Part shown: piece after piece, positions 26,282-34,180 of the stretch
Layout: each line of letters starts with the position of its first letter
Position numbering within the stretch: position 1 is the first letter of the stretch
Assembly: GCA_030039165.1 (NCBI GenBank)
Contig: JASHQM010000065.1
Location: 1-47,857, forward strand
Origin: Candidatus Sulfotelmatobacter sp.
Lineage (GTDB): Bacteria; Acidobacteriota; Terriglobia; Terriglobales; Acidobacteriaceae
Length of the DNA: 47,857 bases
Direction of reading: 5' to 3'
The notes under the pieces: generated by a model
Seen by the model: the letters and a program-made list of their open reading frames with translations, nothing else
Told to the model about the DNA's origin: nothing
Database searches by the model: none
Made by a program: the position numbers and the translations under genes

Positions 26282-27643
26282 CTATTGCTTACGCCAGTTC
26301 TGGCCGCCGTCGCGGGTTACCCAGGTTTCGGCGGTGGACGTGGTTATGCTGCCGTTGCGGACATCGGAGAATTGAATGCTTACCACGTCCCCGCTGATAG
26401 CCGCGCCGTTTTCTGAAGGAAGGACTCGCGTCCATGTGGCGCCAGCGTCACTGGTGTGATAGAGGGCGCCGGCGGATCCTCCTGCCCAAACCTCGGCGCC
26501 ATCCGAGGAAACCGAAACCGCACGGAAGATAGCCGTGGCCGCGGGGGTTGGGGTCGACTTCGTTTCTTCTGCAACCGACGCCTGAGTTGCAGGCTTCGTG
26601 GCCGCACCGGAATCCGCATTCTCACTTGCTTCTGGACCGCCGGTAACTGCAACGACCGTTGAACTTTTCGCCGAGATCAGTTTCTGCGAACCACTGAGCT
26701 GGGTGGTGCTGACATCCACATCCTGCCATGTCGACCCGCCATCGGAGGAACGCTGCAAGGCGCCGCTAGCGCTGATAGTCCAGCGCAGTCCTACGCTTGC
26801 TTTTTTCATGAGGCCGGGCTCAGCATGCAAATCGGGAGCACGGGCCAGGCCGAAAACGATCCCTTCCGCGGGAGCGGGTTTGGCTTTGCCCACTACCTCA
26901 GGAGTGCTGTCCTCGGCAGACGCAGTTTCGGCCTGGACCGTAACCTCCGCTGCAGCACCGCCTGCACTGCGGGGTCCAATGCCGCCTCCCGATCCGGAGC
27001 CGGCAATAGCGGCTCCAGCCGCCTTGAGTGGAGCATTCGCGGTATACTTGCCGCCGCCAATCGCGGAAATCGCCCGGCCCGATACCGCCGGAGCAGCAGC
27101 CGCGTTACTGTTTGGGAGCACCCTCTGCTCTGTGGGCGCAGCTATGTAGCGAGAAGGATTCTGTTCCCGATCTGTCGCTCGTTCTTTGTCCCGGATGGCG
27201 GGCGGAGCAGGAGCTTGCACCGATTGGGAAGGCGCCGGTTGCATGCCAGATGGAGTTGTGGCCGCAGGCGCGGTGTCCTGCAGATTCGGGACATTATTGC
27301 TTGCGACCGTAATCTCGCGATGTCGTTGCTGGTATTCGAGCACTCCCGCCGCGGCCAGCAGAGCGAGACAGGCAACGGCGAACCCCCAACGAAGCAAGGA
27401 TGAGCCAAACCACCGCGCTCCAGTATTCTCCCGCACAGCAACTACGCTATCTTCCGTCGTCGGCAACGCCAGCGCAACTACCTCTCGGCATCCGGTGCAG
27501 CGCGCAAGATGATCCAGAACAACCCTGCGCTCGGCTTCCGGCAGCGACTGCTCGGCAAAAGCAGTCAGCAGATTGGCGTCGGGATGCGGCCCCATTGCGG
27601 GCCCTCGCAAACCATTCAACGCGATTTTGGGTAGTTCTTGCAT
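26282..27643 (-). CDS. Membrane anti-sigma factor with Asp-box (BNR/Ycf48-like) sensor
   Basis: A 453-residue protein. Residues 20-55 form an anti-sigma zinc finger (His45, Cys49, Cys52 in HLARCTGC) that should hold the sigma factor encoded just upstream. One membrane helix lies at about 82-103. Outside the membrane a long Ala/Pro/Gly/Ser-rich linker (about 110-270) leads to beta repeats with three Asp-box motifs: SSDGGSTW (about 299-306), TSDAGATW (about 402) and TRDGGQNW (about 441), as in BNR/Ycf48 propellers. Three boxes are too few for a full propeller, so the fold may be partial or the other blades diverged. The sigma stop lies 9 bp before this start (27643), which supports coupling. 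No clear ribosome site is seen. Confidence 0.85.
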   Translation of the reverse strand: MQELPKIALNGLRGPAMGPHPDANLLTAFAEQSLPEAERRVVLDHLARCTGCREVVALALPTTEDSVVAVRENTGARWFGSSLLRWGFAVACLALLAAAGVLEYQQRHREITVASNNVPNLQDTAPAATTPSGMQPAPSQSVQAPAPPAIRDKERATDREQNPSRYIAAPTEQRVLPNSNAAAAPAVSGRAISAIGGGKYTANAPLKAAGAAIAGSGSGGGIGPRSAGGAAAEVTVQAETASAEDSTPEVVGKAKPAPAEGIVFGLARAPDLHAEPGLMKKASVGLRWTISASGALQRSSDGGSTWQDVDVSTTQLSGSQKLISAKSSTVVAVTGGPEASENADSGAATKPATQASVAEETKSTPTPAATAIFRAVSVSSDGAEVWAGGSAGALYHTSDAGATWTRVLPSENGAAISGDVVSIQFSDVRNGSITTSTAETWVTRDGGQNWRKQ

Positions 27644-27652
27644 CTGCAGGGG

Positions 27653-28603
27653 TTAGGGCTTGGCTTTCAGTTCCTGCCTATCGGTAACATTCGAAACCGG
27701 CAACACGCCCTCTTTCTCTGAGAACGTCGCCGGCGGAGAATCTTGCGCCAAACTGCGGCGAATATCCAGCCGCAGGTCGCGGACATCAACCTGCAACGCC
27801 TCTTCGGCCTGACGTCGCGCCATGCCCTTCTGCACCATGCCCGCCAAAATCCTCTTGCGCAACGATTTGGCCAGCTTATCCACCTTGCGGCTGATAGTGG
27901 ACTCATGCACGCCTAACATACGGGCAATTTCGGCCAGAGTACGGCCATCGAGATAGTATGCCGTCAGCACCATGCGCTCCTCCGGCGAGAGCGATGCCAG
28001 GGCTGCATCGGTGGCGGACTCGAGCCGCAGATCGGCCGCGGCAAGTGTTTCCGGCTCGGGGGCTGCGAACTGCGCGCCGTCTTCGTTTTCTTCGTCCAGG
28101 CTTACGGTGCGCCGGGTGCGGCGGTAGCGATTTACAAATTCCTGCGCCAGCACGGTGCGCAGCCATCCTTCGAGCGATCCCCGTCCAGTAAACGAAGCCA
28201 ACTTGCAGACACGCTCGCCATCGCGTGTGTTCGTACCGTAAAGCTCGGCGTAAAGGCTATCAGCCAGATCGCGTGCCGCCGAGTCTTCGCGCGCGATGCG
28301 CAGCGCCGACTGGTAGAGCTTTTCGCGATAGCGGATGAGAAAGTTTTCCCAGGCGGCGTTATTGCCGGCCGCGCATGCCCGCGCCAGCGCCAGTTCATCG
28401 ACGCGGAGAGTCAGGAGAAAAGTCCGCACTTCCGCCCGAGTTTTGCCATCCGGCAGATACTTCGTCGCAACTTCGCAGAGAATCACTTCAAACGATTCCG
28501 GGCTAAGCCCTATCCTTTCGCAACCCGCCTTGGAATGCAGCTCGGCCAGCAGTTCGGCAACTGCCGATTGCACTTCGATAGGAATTGCTCTCGTGGTGCG
28601 CAT
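27653..28603 (-). CDS. Sigma-70 family RNA polymerase sigma factor
   Basis: A 316-residue sigma factor, long for the ECF type. Residues about 100-165 are region 2 (WENFLIRYREKLYQSALRI, then LADSLYAELYG, then FTGRGSLEGWLRTVLAQEFVNRYRR). Residues about 205-260 are region 4 with a helix-turn-helix (LSPEERMVLTAYYL, then LAEIARMLGVHESTISRKV). The about 90-residue N-terminal part (AELLAELHSKAGC onward) and a roughly 50-residue C-terminal tail rich in charged residues are extras that could bind the anti-sigma factor. It is the first gene of a two-gene minus-strand operon with the anti-sigma factor and is divergent from the ARPP-1-like gene (190 bp gap), a likely target promoter. Confidence 0.9.
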   Translation of the reverse strand: MRTTRAIPIEVQSAVAELLAELHSKAGCERIGLSPESFEVILCEVATKYLPDGKTRAEVRTFLLTLRVDELALARACAAGNNAAWENFLIRYREKLYQSALRIAREDSAARDLADSLYAELYGTNTRDGERVCKLASFTGRGSLEGWLRTVLAQEFVNRYRRTRRTVSLDEENEDGAQFAAPEPETLAAADLRLESATDAALASLSPEERMVLTAYYLDGRTLAEIARMLGVHESTISRKVDKLAKSLRKRILAGMVQKGMARRQAEEALQVDVRDLRLDIRRSLAQDSPPATFSEKEGVLPVSNVTDRQELKAKP

Positions 28604-28793
28604 GAAGAAGATGGTACGAAACTAAGGGGGACTTACTTGATGCTACCAATTCATTAGACGCTTGCAACCCAAATTTTGTGCGCAAGCCCTGATTTTTCTG
28701 GCGTTCTTTCGGCGAGTCGAAAGGCGGCGCACTTCGCGGCTGCGCCCGCAGCCGAACTGGGAGCGGAGCGCGCCGCCTGGCAGGAGGAGCGCT

Positions 28794-29957
28794 ATGCGTC
28801 CGAAATTGGGTGTGGCAGTGCTCTCGTTTTTATTTGTAGCTGCAGTGGTTTGCGTCGAGTTGGGGAATCCGAATCTGCGGCCCGTTCATGCCGGCGAACA
28901 GCCATCTGCTTCAGGCTATAAAGTGCTGGAGCCGATCCGCCACGGAAGCCTGACTGTGTTCCCCGTGGTCGCGTCAAAATCCTATTCCACGGGAGAGTTC
29001 CTCACGCTCGATGAAGGGCTGCGATCGGGCGAAGTAGTTGTTACCGAGTACGGAAATCTCCGCGGGCTGCGGCGGCGACACCTCGTTCCCGCAATTCAGA
29101 GTGATGGCGCCGAGGTCAATCGTCTGGTGCTGGTCAACAACTCCAAGCGCCCGTTGTTGCTGCTGGCGGGCGAAATCGTCACCGGCGGTAAGCAAGACCG
29201 GGTCATCGGCAAAGATCGCATCGTTCCACCGGAAAGCGATCCGGTCGATCTCAGCGTGTTCTGCGTGGAACCCGGACGCTGGGTCGCGACCAGCGAGCAT
29301 TTTGGAACTTCAGGGTCAACGTACGGCGGCGGAGTTGGCGCAGGACAGGGCGTGGCCGACGGAACGCTGATGGCGCAACCTTCGGTGCGCGCAAAGGCTA
29401 TGGGAGATAAAGATCAGAACCAGGTCTGGGCGGAGGTGCGAAAGCAGCAGTCCTCGATGGCGGTTGAGGTAACCGCGGCCGCGCCAACGCAAAGCACCGA
29501 GGACATTCGCTCCACCAGTTCCTATGCACGCGTGATGGAAAATAAAGACGTGAAACAGAAAGTGGACGAGGTGGCCGCACCCATCGAACACAGCTATGAA
29601 AGCACGATCAAACAGCTGCACGACCTCCATGCCGTAGGAGTGGTCGTTGCGGTAAATGGACACATCATATGGGCCGATCTTTTCGCCAGCACCGAGCTGC
29701 TCGAAAAATATTGGCCCAAGCTGGTTCGCTCGTATGCGTCTGAGGCGGTAGTCACGCGCGCTAAAGGCGGGGAAGTAACTTCAACCCAGGCGGAAGCGTT
29801 TCTCGCAGACATGCAGGGCCGGCGAGAGACCATCGAAAGCGAACCCGGAGTCTACCGTCAAAGCGAAGTCGACGGTGACGGATTCAAAGCTTTCTCGCTG
29901 ACCTCCCTGCTGCCGAAGACCGGATTCGAAGTACATTTGGCGAAGATGGCAGAGTAG
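28794..29957 (+). CDS. Secreted ARPP-1 (DUF6569)-like protein
   Basis: A 387-residue protein with a signal peptide (about residues 1-29, ending PVHAG). Most of the rest matches the ARPP-1/DUF6569 pattern: VLEPIRHGSLTVFPVVA at the N-terminus, VTEYGNLRGLRRRHLVPA, LLLLAGEIVTGGKQDRVIGKD, and SVFCVEPGRW. The function is unknown; the family name refers to association with rhodanese-phosphatase genes. I chose the start at 28794 because CAGGAGGAG precedes it and the signal peptide begins there; the open frame runs 44 codons further upstream with basic, Arg-rich sequence that looks non-coding. A strong terminator follows. Divergent from the sigma/anti-sigma operon. Confidence 0.85.
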   Translation: MRPKLGVAVLSFLFVAAVVCVELGNPNLRPVHAGEQPSASGYKVLEPIRHGSLTVFPVVASKSYSTGEFLTLDEGLRSGEVVVTEYGNLRGLRRRHLVPAIQSDGAEVNRLVLVNNSKRPLLLLAGEIVTGGKQDRVIGKDRIVPPESDPVDLSVFCVEPGRWVATSEHFGTSGSTYGGGVGAGQGVADGTLMAQPSVRAKAMGDKDQNQVWAEVRKQQSSMAVEVTAAAPTQSTEDIRSTSSYARVMENKDVKQKVDEVAAPIEHSYESTIKQLHDLHAVGVVVAVNGHIIWADLFASTELLEKYWPKLVRSYASEAVVTRAKGGEVTSTQAEAFLADMQGRRETIESEPGVYRQSEVDGDGFKAFSLTSLLPKTGFEVHLAKMAE

Positions 29958-29970
29958 ACTGCTAGGGTTG

Positions 29971-30012
29971 GCTTCGAGCCGCGAGGCACAAACTCGTGGC
30001 TCGAAGCTTTTT
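29971..30012 (+). terminator. Intrinsic terminator of the ARPP-1-like gene
   Basis: A 15-bp stem (29971-29985 with 29993-30007, one G:U pair), a 7-nt loop and TTTTT directly after the stem. It starts 14 bp after the stop codon. This is the clearest terminator in the window. Confidence 0.9.
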
Positions 30013-30148
30013 AGTCCAAAGATCGCGCGCGCACACTTCTCCGGTGCTTTCTCTGCGAAAAAGTGGGTCTTCAACCGGCCAGGGCGCTCCATTTGTCGGT
30101 GCTTCTAAGTGCGAGGAGTGCCGCTTTAGAAACGCCACATGAACCGCA

Positions 30149-31108
30149 TTAAACCGGCACTGCCACGCTCTCCACGATCTCTTGCAATATGTGGTCTGCC
30201 TGCCCTGATTTCTTCCCCGTCGAGGTATTACCGCCGTTCATCACCACGCGGTGGGCGAAGGCTGGCACGGCCAGAGGCTTGAAATCCTCGGGCGTGCAGA
30301 AAGGCCGGCCATCGAGAAACGCCATTGCCTGCGCCGCGCGATAGAGCGCCTGCGCGCCCCGCGGCGAAACTCCCAGCGATAAGTATTCCGACTCGCGCGT
30401 GCGCTTCACAATCTCGAGGGCGTACGTGACCAGCGAATCATCTACCCGCACGTGCTTCACCGCTTCCTGCATTTCGAGCACGTCCGCACCATTCAGCACC
30501 GGCCGCAGATCGTGCAATGTTTCCGCTCCTGCTTGGGAGCGTACGATCTCGCGTTCTGCTGCGGCATCTGGATATCCCATGCGCGCGCGCAGCAAAAAGC
30601 GATCGAGTTGCGACTCCGGCAGGGGATACGTCCCATGATGCTCCACCGGATTTTGCGTCGCGATCACCAGGAACGGCTGCGGCAATTCATATGAGTGCGC
30701 ATCCACCGTGACCTGGCCTTCGTTCATCGCCTCCAGCAGAGCCGATTGCGTTTTCGGGGTTGTCCGGTTGATCTCGTCAGCCAGCAAAACGTTCGTAAAA
30801 ACGGGACCGCGCTTGAACTCGAACTCCTGCTCCAGCGACGAATAGACGGAAATGCCGAGCACATCCGAGGGCAGCATATCGCTGGTGAACTGCACGCGCT
30901 GGAAGCTGCAATCGATAGCGCGAGCAAGAGCCTGCCCCAGTGTGGTTTTACCGACGCCGGGAACGCCTTCAATCAGCAGATGTCCGCGCCCCAGGATGCT
31001 CACCAGCGCCAAGCGCACCACGTCATCTTTGCCGCGAATCACGCGGCACAGAGCTTTTTCCAGTTCAGCAGCTTTATGGGATATCGCGGTTGCGGTTTCC
31101 GGGGACAT
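30149..31108 (-). CDS. MoxR family AAA+ ATPase
   Basis: A 319-residue AAA+ ATPase. The Walker A is GVPGVGKTT (residues 48-56, Lys54), the Walker B LLADEINR (Asp111, Glu112), sensor 1 is ATQNP, and ESQLDRFLLR holds the arginine-finger region. Length and motifs are those of MoxR proteins, which act as chaperones for metal- or substrate-dependent assembly, usually next to DUF58 and von Willebrand factor genes. Neither is adjacent here: the next gene on the same strand is htpX upstream, 232 bp away. A -10-like TAGAAT (31116-31121) ends 7 nt before the ATG, suggesting a nearly leaderless mRNA. Confidence 0.95.
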   Translation of the reverse strand: MSPETATAISHKAAELEKALCRVIRGKDDVVRLALVSILGRGHLLIEGVPGVGKTTLGQALARAIDCSFQRVQFTSDMLPSDVLGISVYSSLEQEFEFKRGPVFTNVLLADEINRTTPKTQSALLEAMNEGQVTVDAHSYELPQPFLVIATQNPVEHHGTYPLPESQLDRFLLRARMGYPDAAAEREIVRSQAGAETLHDLRPVLNGADVLEMQEAVKHVRVDDSLVTYALEIVKRTRESEYLSLGVSPRGAQALYRAAQAMAFLDGRPFCTPEDFKPLAVPAFAHRVVMNGGNTSTGKKSGQADHILQEIVESVAVPV

Positions 31109-31115
31109 TCACTCG

Positions 31116-31121
31116 ATTCTA
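31116..31121 (-). promoter_or_regulatory. -10 box of the MoxR gene, likely leaderless mRNA
   Basis: On the minus strand TAGAAT (five of six consensus bases) ends 7 nt before the ATG at 31108. Transcription would begin at or within 1-3 nt of the start codon. No clear -35 element is seen, and no ribosome site would fit in the leader. Confidence 0.4.
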
Positions 31122-31200
31122 CGATGCAGCGGGTGAGCCGGACCGGTTACCAATGTCACAGACCAGCCGCTAGCTCTCAGCCTGCAGCGATCAACTCGCA

Positions 31201-31235
31201 GACAGAGCGGTCCCTCGCTTCGCGAGGATGACAGC
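31201..31235 (-). repeat. Dispersed intergenic repeat, copy 1
   Basis: Read on the minus strand this is GCTGTCATCCTCGCGAAGCG followed by AGGGACCGCTCTGTC. It shares the TGTCATCC...AGGGA(T/C)C pattern with the copies at 32219-32270 and 43509-43559. It contains an inner TCGCGAAGCGA dyad. It lies between the moxR and htpX genes and is not part of a gene. Confidence 0.5.
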
Positions 31236-31340
31236 GGGAGAAGTTGACTCCCCGATCCGATGTACCCGCTACTGAGTCAGAATGGGCGCGCAGGCCAATC
31301 TTGCAGCACGAAAAACCGAGCGTGACGGCTGACGGCTGCT

Positions 31341-32204
31341 TTACTGCATCAACTCCGGCGGACGCCCAGTCAGTCGCTCAATCCGCTTGGCAATCGGGGG
31401 ATGCGTAGAAAACAGATTTCCAAAATTAATTCCCAACAATTGCGGCTGAATGATGAACAAGTGCGCCGTCGAAGGCGACGCCTGCATCGGCAGCCGCCGC
31501 GAGTACGCATCCAGCTTCTGCAACGCGCTGGCCAGCGCATAAGGATTGCCCGTCAAATGCGCCCCGGTTGCATCAGCCTGGTATTCGCGGGAGCGCGAAA
31601 CCGCCAGCTGAATCAGGCTCGCCGCGATGGGCGCCAGAATCAGCATGATCAGCGCGCCTATTCCTCCGCCGCGGCGATCTTCCCGGTCTCCCCCGAAGCC
31701 GCCGAAAATCATGGCCCAGCGTCCCATGCTGGCCAGCATGGTAATCGCGCCCGCAATCGTCGCGGTCACAGAACTAATCAGAATGTCGCGGTTGCGCACG
31801 TGCCCAAGCTCGTGTGCCAGCACGCCTTCCATCTCTTCGTCATTGAGCAGGTTCAGAATGCCGTGCGTGACCGCAACCGACGCATGCTGCGGATTCCTTC
31901 CCGTGGCAAATGCATTGGGCGACTCGGTCGGAATCACGTATAGCTTGGGCATGGGAATGCCCATCTTCGGCGCCAGCCGCTCCATGATTTCGTAGAGGCG
32001 CGGCAACTGCTCGCGCGTCACCGGCTGCGCGCGATACACCGCCAGCGCGATCTTGTCCGAATAGAAATAGGAGACGAAGTTCATCACGGCGGCGAAGATG
32101 AGCGCGAGAATCATTCCGTTCTGCCCGCCAAAGTATTGGCCGATGAACATCAGCAGCAGCGTCAGCGCTGTCAGCAGAAATGCAGTCTTGAAGGTGTTTC
32201 CCAT
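31341..32204 (-). CDS. htpX: HtpX-like membrane zinc metalloprotease (M48)
   Basis: A 287-residue inner-membrane protease for quality control of membrane proteins. Two N-terminal helices (about 7-25 and 30-50), the zinc motif HELGH (His131, Glu132, His135), two further membrane segments (about 143-163 and 180-200) and the third-ligand region SREYQADATGA. NAFATGRNP, the substrate-groove strand, is typical. The open frame can be read 39 codons further upstream, but AAAGGAACT directly before ATG 32204 and the natural N-terminus MGNTFKTAFLL fix the start here. The first 45 bp upstream belong to a dispersed repeat. Confidence 0.94.
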   Translation of the reverse strand: MGNTFKTAFLLTALTLLLMFIGQYFGGQNGMILALIFAAVMNFVSYFYSDKIALAVYRAQPVTREQLPRLYEIMERLAPKMGIPMPKLYVIPTESPNAFATGRNPQHASVAVTHGILNLLNDEEMEGVLAHELGHVRNRDILISSVTATIAGAITMLASMGRWAMIFGGFGGDREDRRGGGIGALIMLILAPIAASLIQLAVSRSREYQADATGAHLTGNPYALASALQKLDAYSRRLPMQASPSTAHLFIIQPQLLGINFGNLFSTHPPIAKRIERLTGRPPELMQ

Positions 32205-32218
32205 AGTTCCTTTGCTTT

Positions 32219-32270
32219 GCCTGTCATCCCAAGGTCCGCGTGCTCTTGCGACCGAGGGATCTATGCATTG
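32219..32270 (+). repeat. Dispersed intergenic repeat, copy 2
   Basis: This copy begins TGTCATCCCAAGGTCCGCG and ends GACCGAGGGATCTATGCA, sharing the opening TGTCATCC and the closing AGGGATCT with the other copies. The middle differs. It lies just upstream of htpX, where it may carry or overlap the promoter. Confidence 0.45.
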
Positions 32271-32423
32271 GATGATACGCGGAATTGGGCGATGCAGTTG
32301 CAGGGAGCTTCGGGCCTCCAACGATCGCAGCTCGAAGCTCTCTTCTGAGGAAGTACTACGGAAAGCGGAGTCTAAAGTTCAGTCTTTGCTATTACTTACC
32401 GGCTCTCGCTAGCGGCCGGGCTC

Positions 32424-32449
32424 ATTAGAATAAGGGCGTTAGCCGCCCT
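32424..32449 (-). terminator. Terminator after the Ig-repeat protein gene
   Basis: On the minus strand the stop codon at 32451-32449 is followed at once by a 6-bp GC stem (AGGGCG/CGCCCT, 32433-32449, 5-nt loop) and then TTATTCTAAT. The stem is short and the tail mixed, so it is a moderate call. Confidence 0.45.
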
Positions 32450-34095
32450 CACAGCGGCTTGACGACCAGCGTCAACCGCGCGCTGGCTGTGTCTCCAACC
32501 GAATCGACAACCGTAACAGTAAATTTAAACGTTCCAGTCTCCGAGAGATACCCGCTCAGCAAGCCAGACGCAGACAAACTCAGCCCTTTCGGGGGGTCTG
32601 CACATGACCACGTATAAGGTGGCGTGCCTGCTGTCGCCGCGAGCTGGACAGAATAAAGTATACCGACTGTAGCGTCGGGAAGCGATGTAGTCGTGATCGT
32701 CAGCACAGGATTGACTGTCTGAGTCACTGGCGGTGATGTGCTTTTCGCGTCCTGCGAATCTCCGTTATAAGTCGCGGTGATTGCGTCGGCGCCGACCGGT
32801 AATTTCTTTGTCACGAGAGTGGCCGTACCGCCGCTCAAAGTTTCTGTGCCGAGCGTGGTGCTTCCATTCTTGAACGTCACTGTGCCGGTTGGGCCGCCAG
32901 GAGCGTTCGAGGTGACGGTCGCTGTGAGCGTCACGGATTGGCCGGAGTTCGACGGGTTAGGTGTAGTGGAAGTCACGGTCGTCGTGGAAGGATCGAGGCT
33001 GACGATTTGCGTCATCTTCCCCGTACTGGGCTGGAACGTTGCGTCACCGGCATAGGTGGCGCTAATGGTCTGCTTCTTAGCCGCGGCAAACGATGTGCTG
33101 AAGCTGGCGACGCCTCCTGAGGTTGAACCCGTTCCCAGCTCGGTGGTGCCGTCGTAGAAAGTAACCGTTTCGTTGTCGGGGATGGGACCGTAAGTCGATG
33201 TCGTGGTCGAAGTGAATGTCACGGTTTGACCGATGTCGCTTGGGCCGGACGACGTAAGCCCGGTTGTGCTCGGCGCCGGAAGATTATCCACCTTTTGTTT
33301 AAACGTGGCCGAAGTGCTGCCCAGATTATTGCTGTCGCCGGAATAGACTGCCGTGAATGAAAAAGTGCCGGTGCCGGTGAACGTGTCCGAGTAGGTAGCG
33401 ATGTTGCCGACGAGGGACGCATTCGCCAGGATCGTTTTTCCCTCTTTGAAGGTGACCGTGCCGGTGGCGGGACCGCCGTAGGCCGAGGTTACTCTCGCCG
33501 TAAGGGTGACGGTCGCCTGTCCCGGAAGATAAGCAGGATTCGCACTCGAGGTTATGACTGTGCCGGTTGAAACCTGATTGACCACCTCCGGCAAAATATT
33601 CGAGGTGCTGCCCAAGAAACCACTGCTGCCGCTGTATGTAGCCGTAAGGTTCTGTGTTCCCACTCCGAACGCGATTCCGCTCAGGCTCGCCGAATTTCCA
33701 CTGAGATTGTTGCTGCCAAGCATGGTGCTGCCGTCGTAGAACGTTACCGTTCCGGTGGCCGCGCCACCGGACTGCGTAGTGACAATAGCCGTAAGGGTTA
33801 CAGGCTGGTCGAAAACAGCAGGATTAGGACTTGCGGTGAGGGTAGTTGAAGTAGAGGAATCCGCTACCGTAACGCTGACGGCGTCCGTAACGGTGATCTG
33901 CTCAGTGTCGGCCGGATTCGGAAACATGGGAGTATCCGTAACCGTCACAGTTTCGGTGACGTTCACGGTCTGCGCGGCCAGCGGCAGCCCAAACAGCAGA
34001 AGGGCGCAGGCCGCGATTCGCCGAAAATGCCATTGCCGGTGCGTTGGCACGCAGAGCCGCGTCGCTCGGAATTTTCCTCTGGTCCCGTTCCTCAT
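32449..34095 (-). CDS. Secreted bacterial Ig-like repeat protein
   Basis: A 548-residue exported protein (hydrophobic signal about residues 22-41, ending LAAQ). After a short Thr/Val-rich stretch there are four Ig-like repeats of about 90 residues, each with S-x-N-P near the start, a VTLTA(I/T/R)V strand, G(P/A)xTGTVTF(Y/K)(D/N)G(S/K/T), and (A/T)TYSGD or similar near the end. This is the Big_3_5 pattern. The last about 85 residues form a different Ig-like domain (LPDATVGILYSVQLAATAGTPP and following). Such arrays act as spacers or adhesins on the cell surface. No sorting signal or anchor is visible. The start has GGAGGATT before ATG 34095; the frame is 6 codons longer upstream. The partner gene upstream (34181) is 85 bp away on the same strand. 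Confidence 0.9.
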   Translation of the reverse strand: MRNGTRGKFRATRLCVPTHRQWHFRRIAACALLLFGLPLAAQTVNVTETVTVTDTPMFPNPADTEQITVTDAVSVTVADSSTSTTLTASPNPAVFDQPVTLTAIVTTQSGGAATGTVTFYDGSTMLGSNNLSGNSASLSGIAFGVGTQNLTATYSGSSGFLGSTSNILPEVVNQVSTGTVITSSANPAYLPGQATVTLTARVTSAYGGPATGTVTFKEGKTILANASLVGNIATYSDTFTGTGTFSFTAVYSGDSNNLGSTSATFKQKVDNLPAPSTTGLTSSGPSDIGQTVTFTSTTTSTYGPIPDNETVTFYDGTTELGTGSTSGGVASFSTSFAAAKKQTISATYAGDATFQPSTGKMTQIVSLDPSTTTVTSTTPNPSNSGQSVTLTATVTSNAPGGPTGTVTFKNGSTTLGTETLSGGTATLVTKKLPVGADAITATYNGDSQDAKSTSPPVTQTVNPVLTITTTSLPDATVGILYSVQLAATAGTPPYTWSCADPPKGLSLSASGLLSGYLSETGTFKFTVTVVDSVGDTASARLTLVVKPL

Positions 34096-34180
34096 GGCCA
34101 ATCCTCCGTCCACGTGTTTTCACGGTCATCAAGTTTGCCCGAGGGCACGTGCCCGTCGGGGCGATCGATGGACCATTGCT

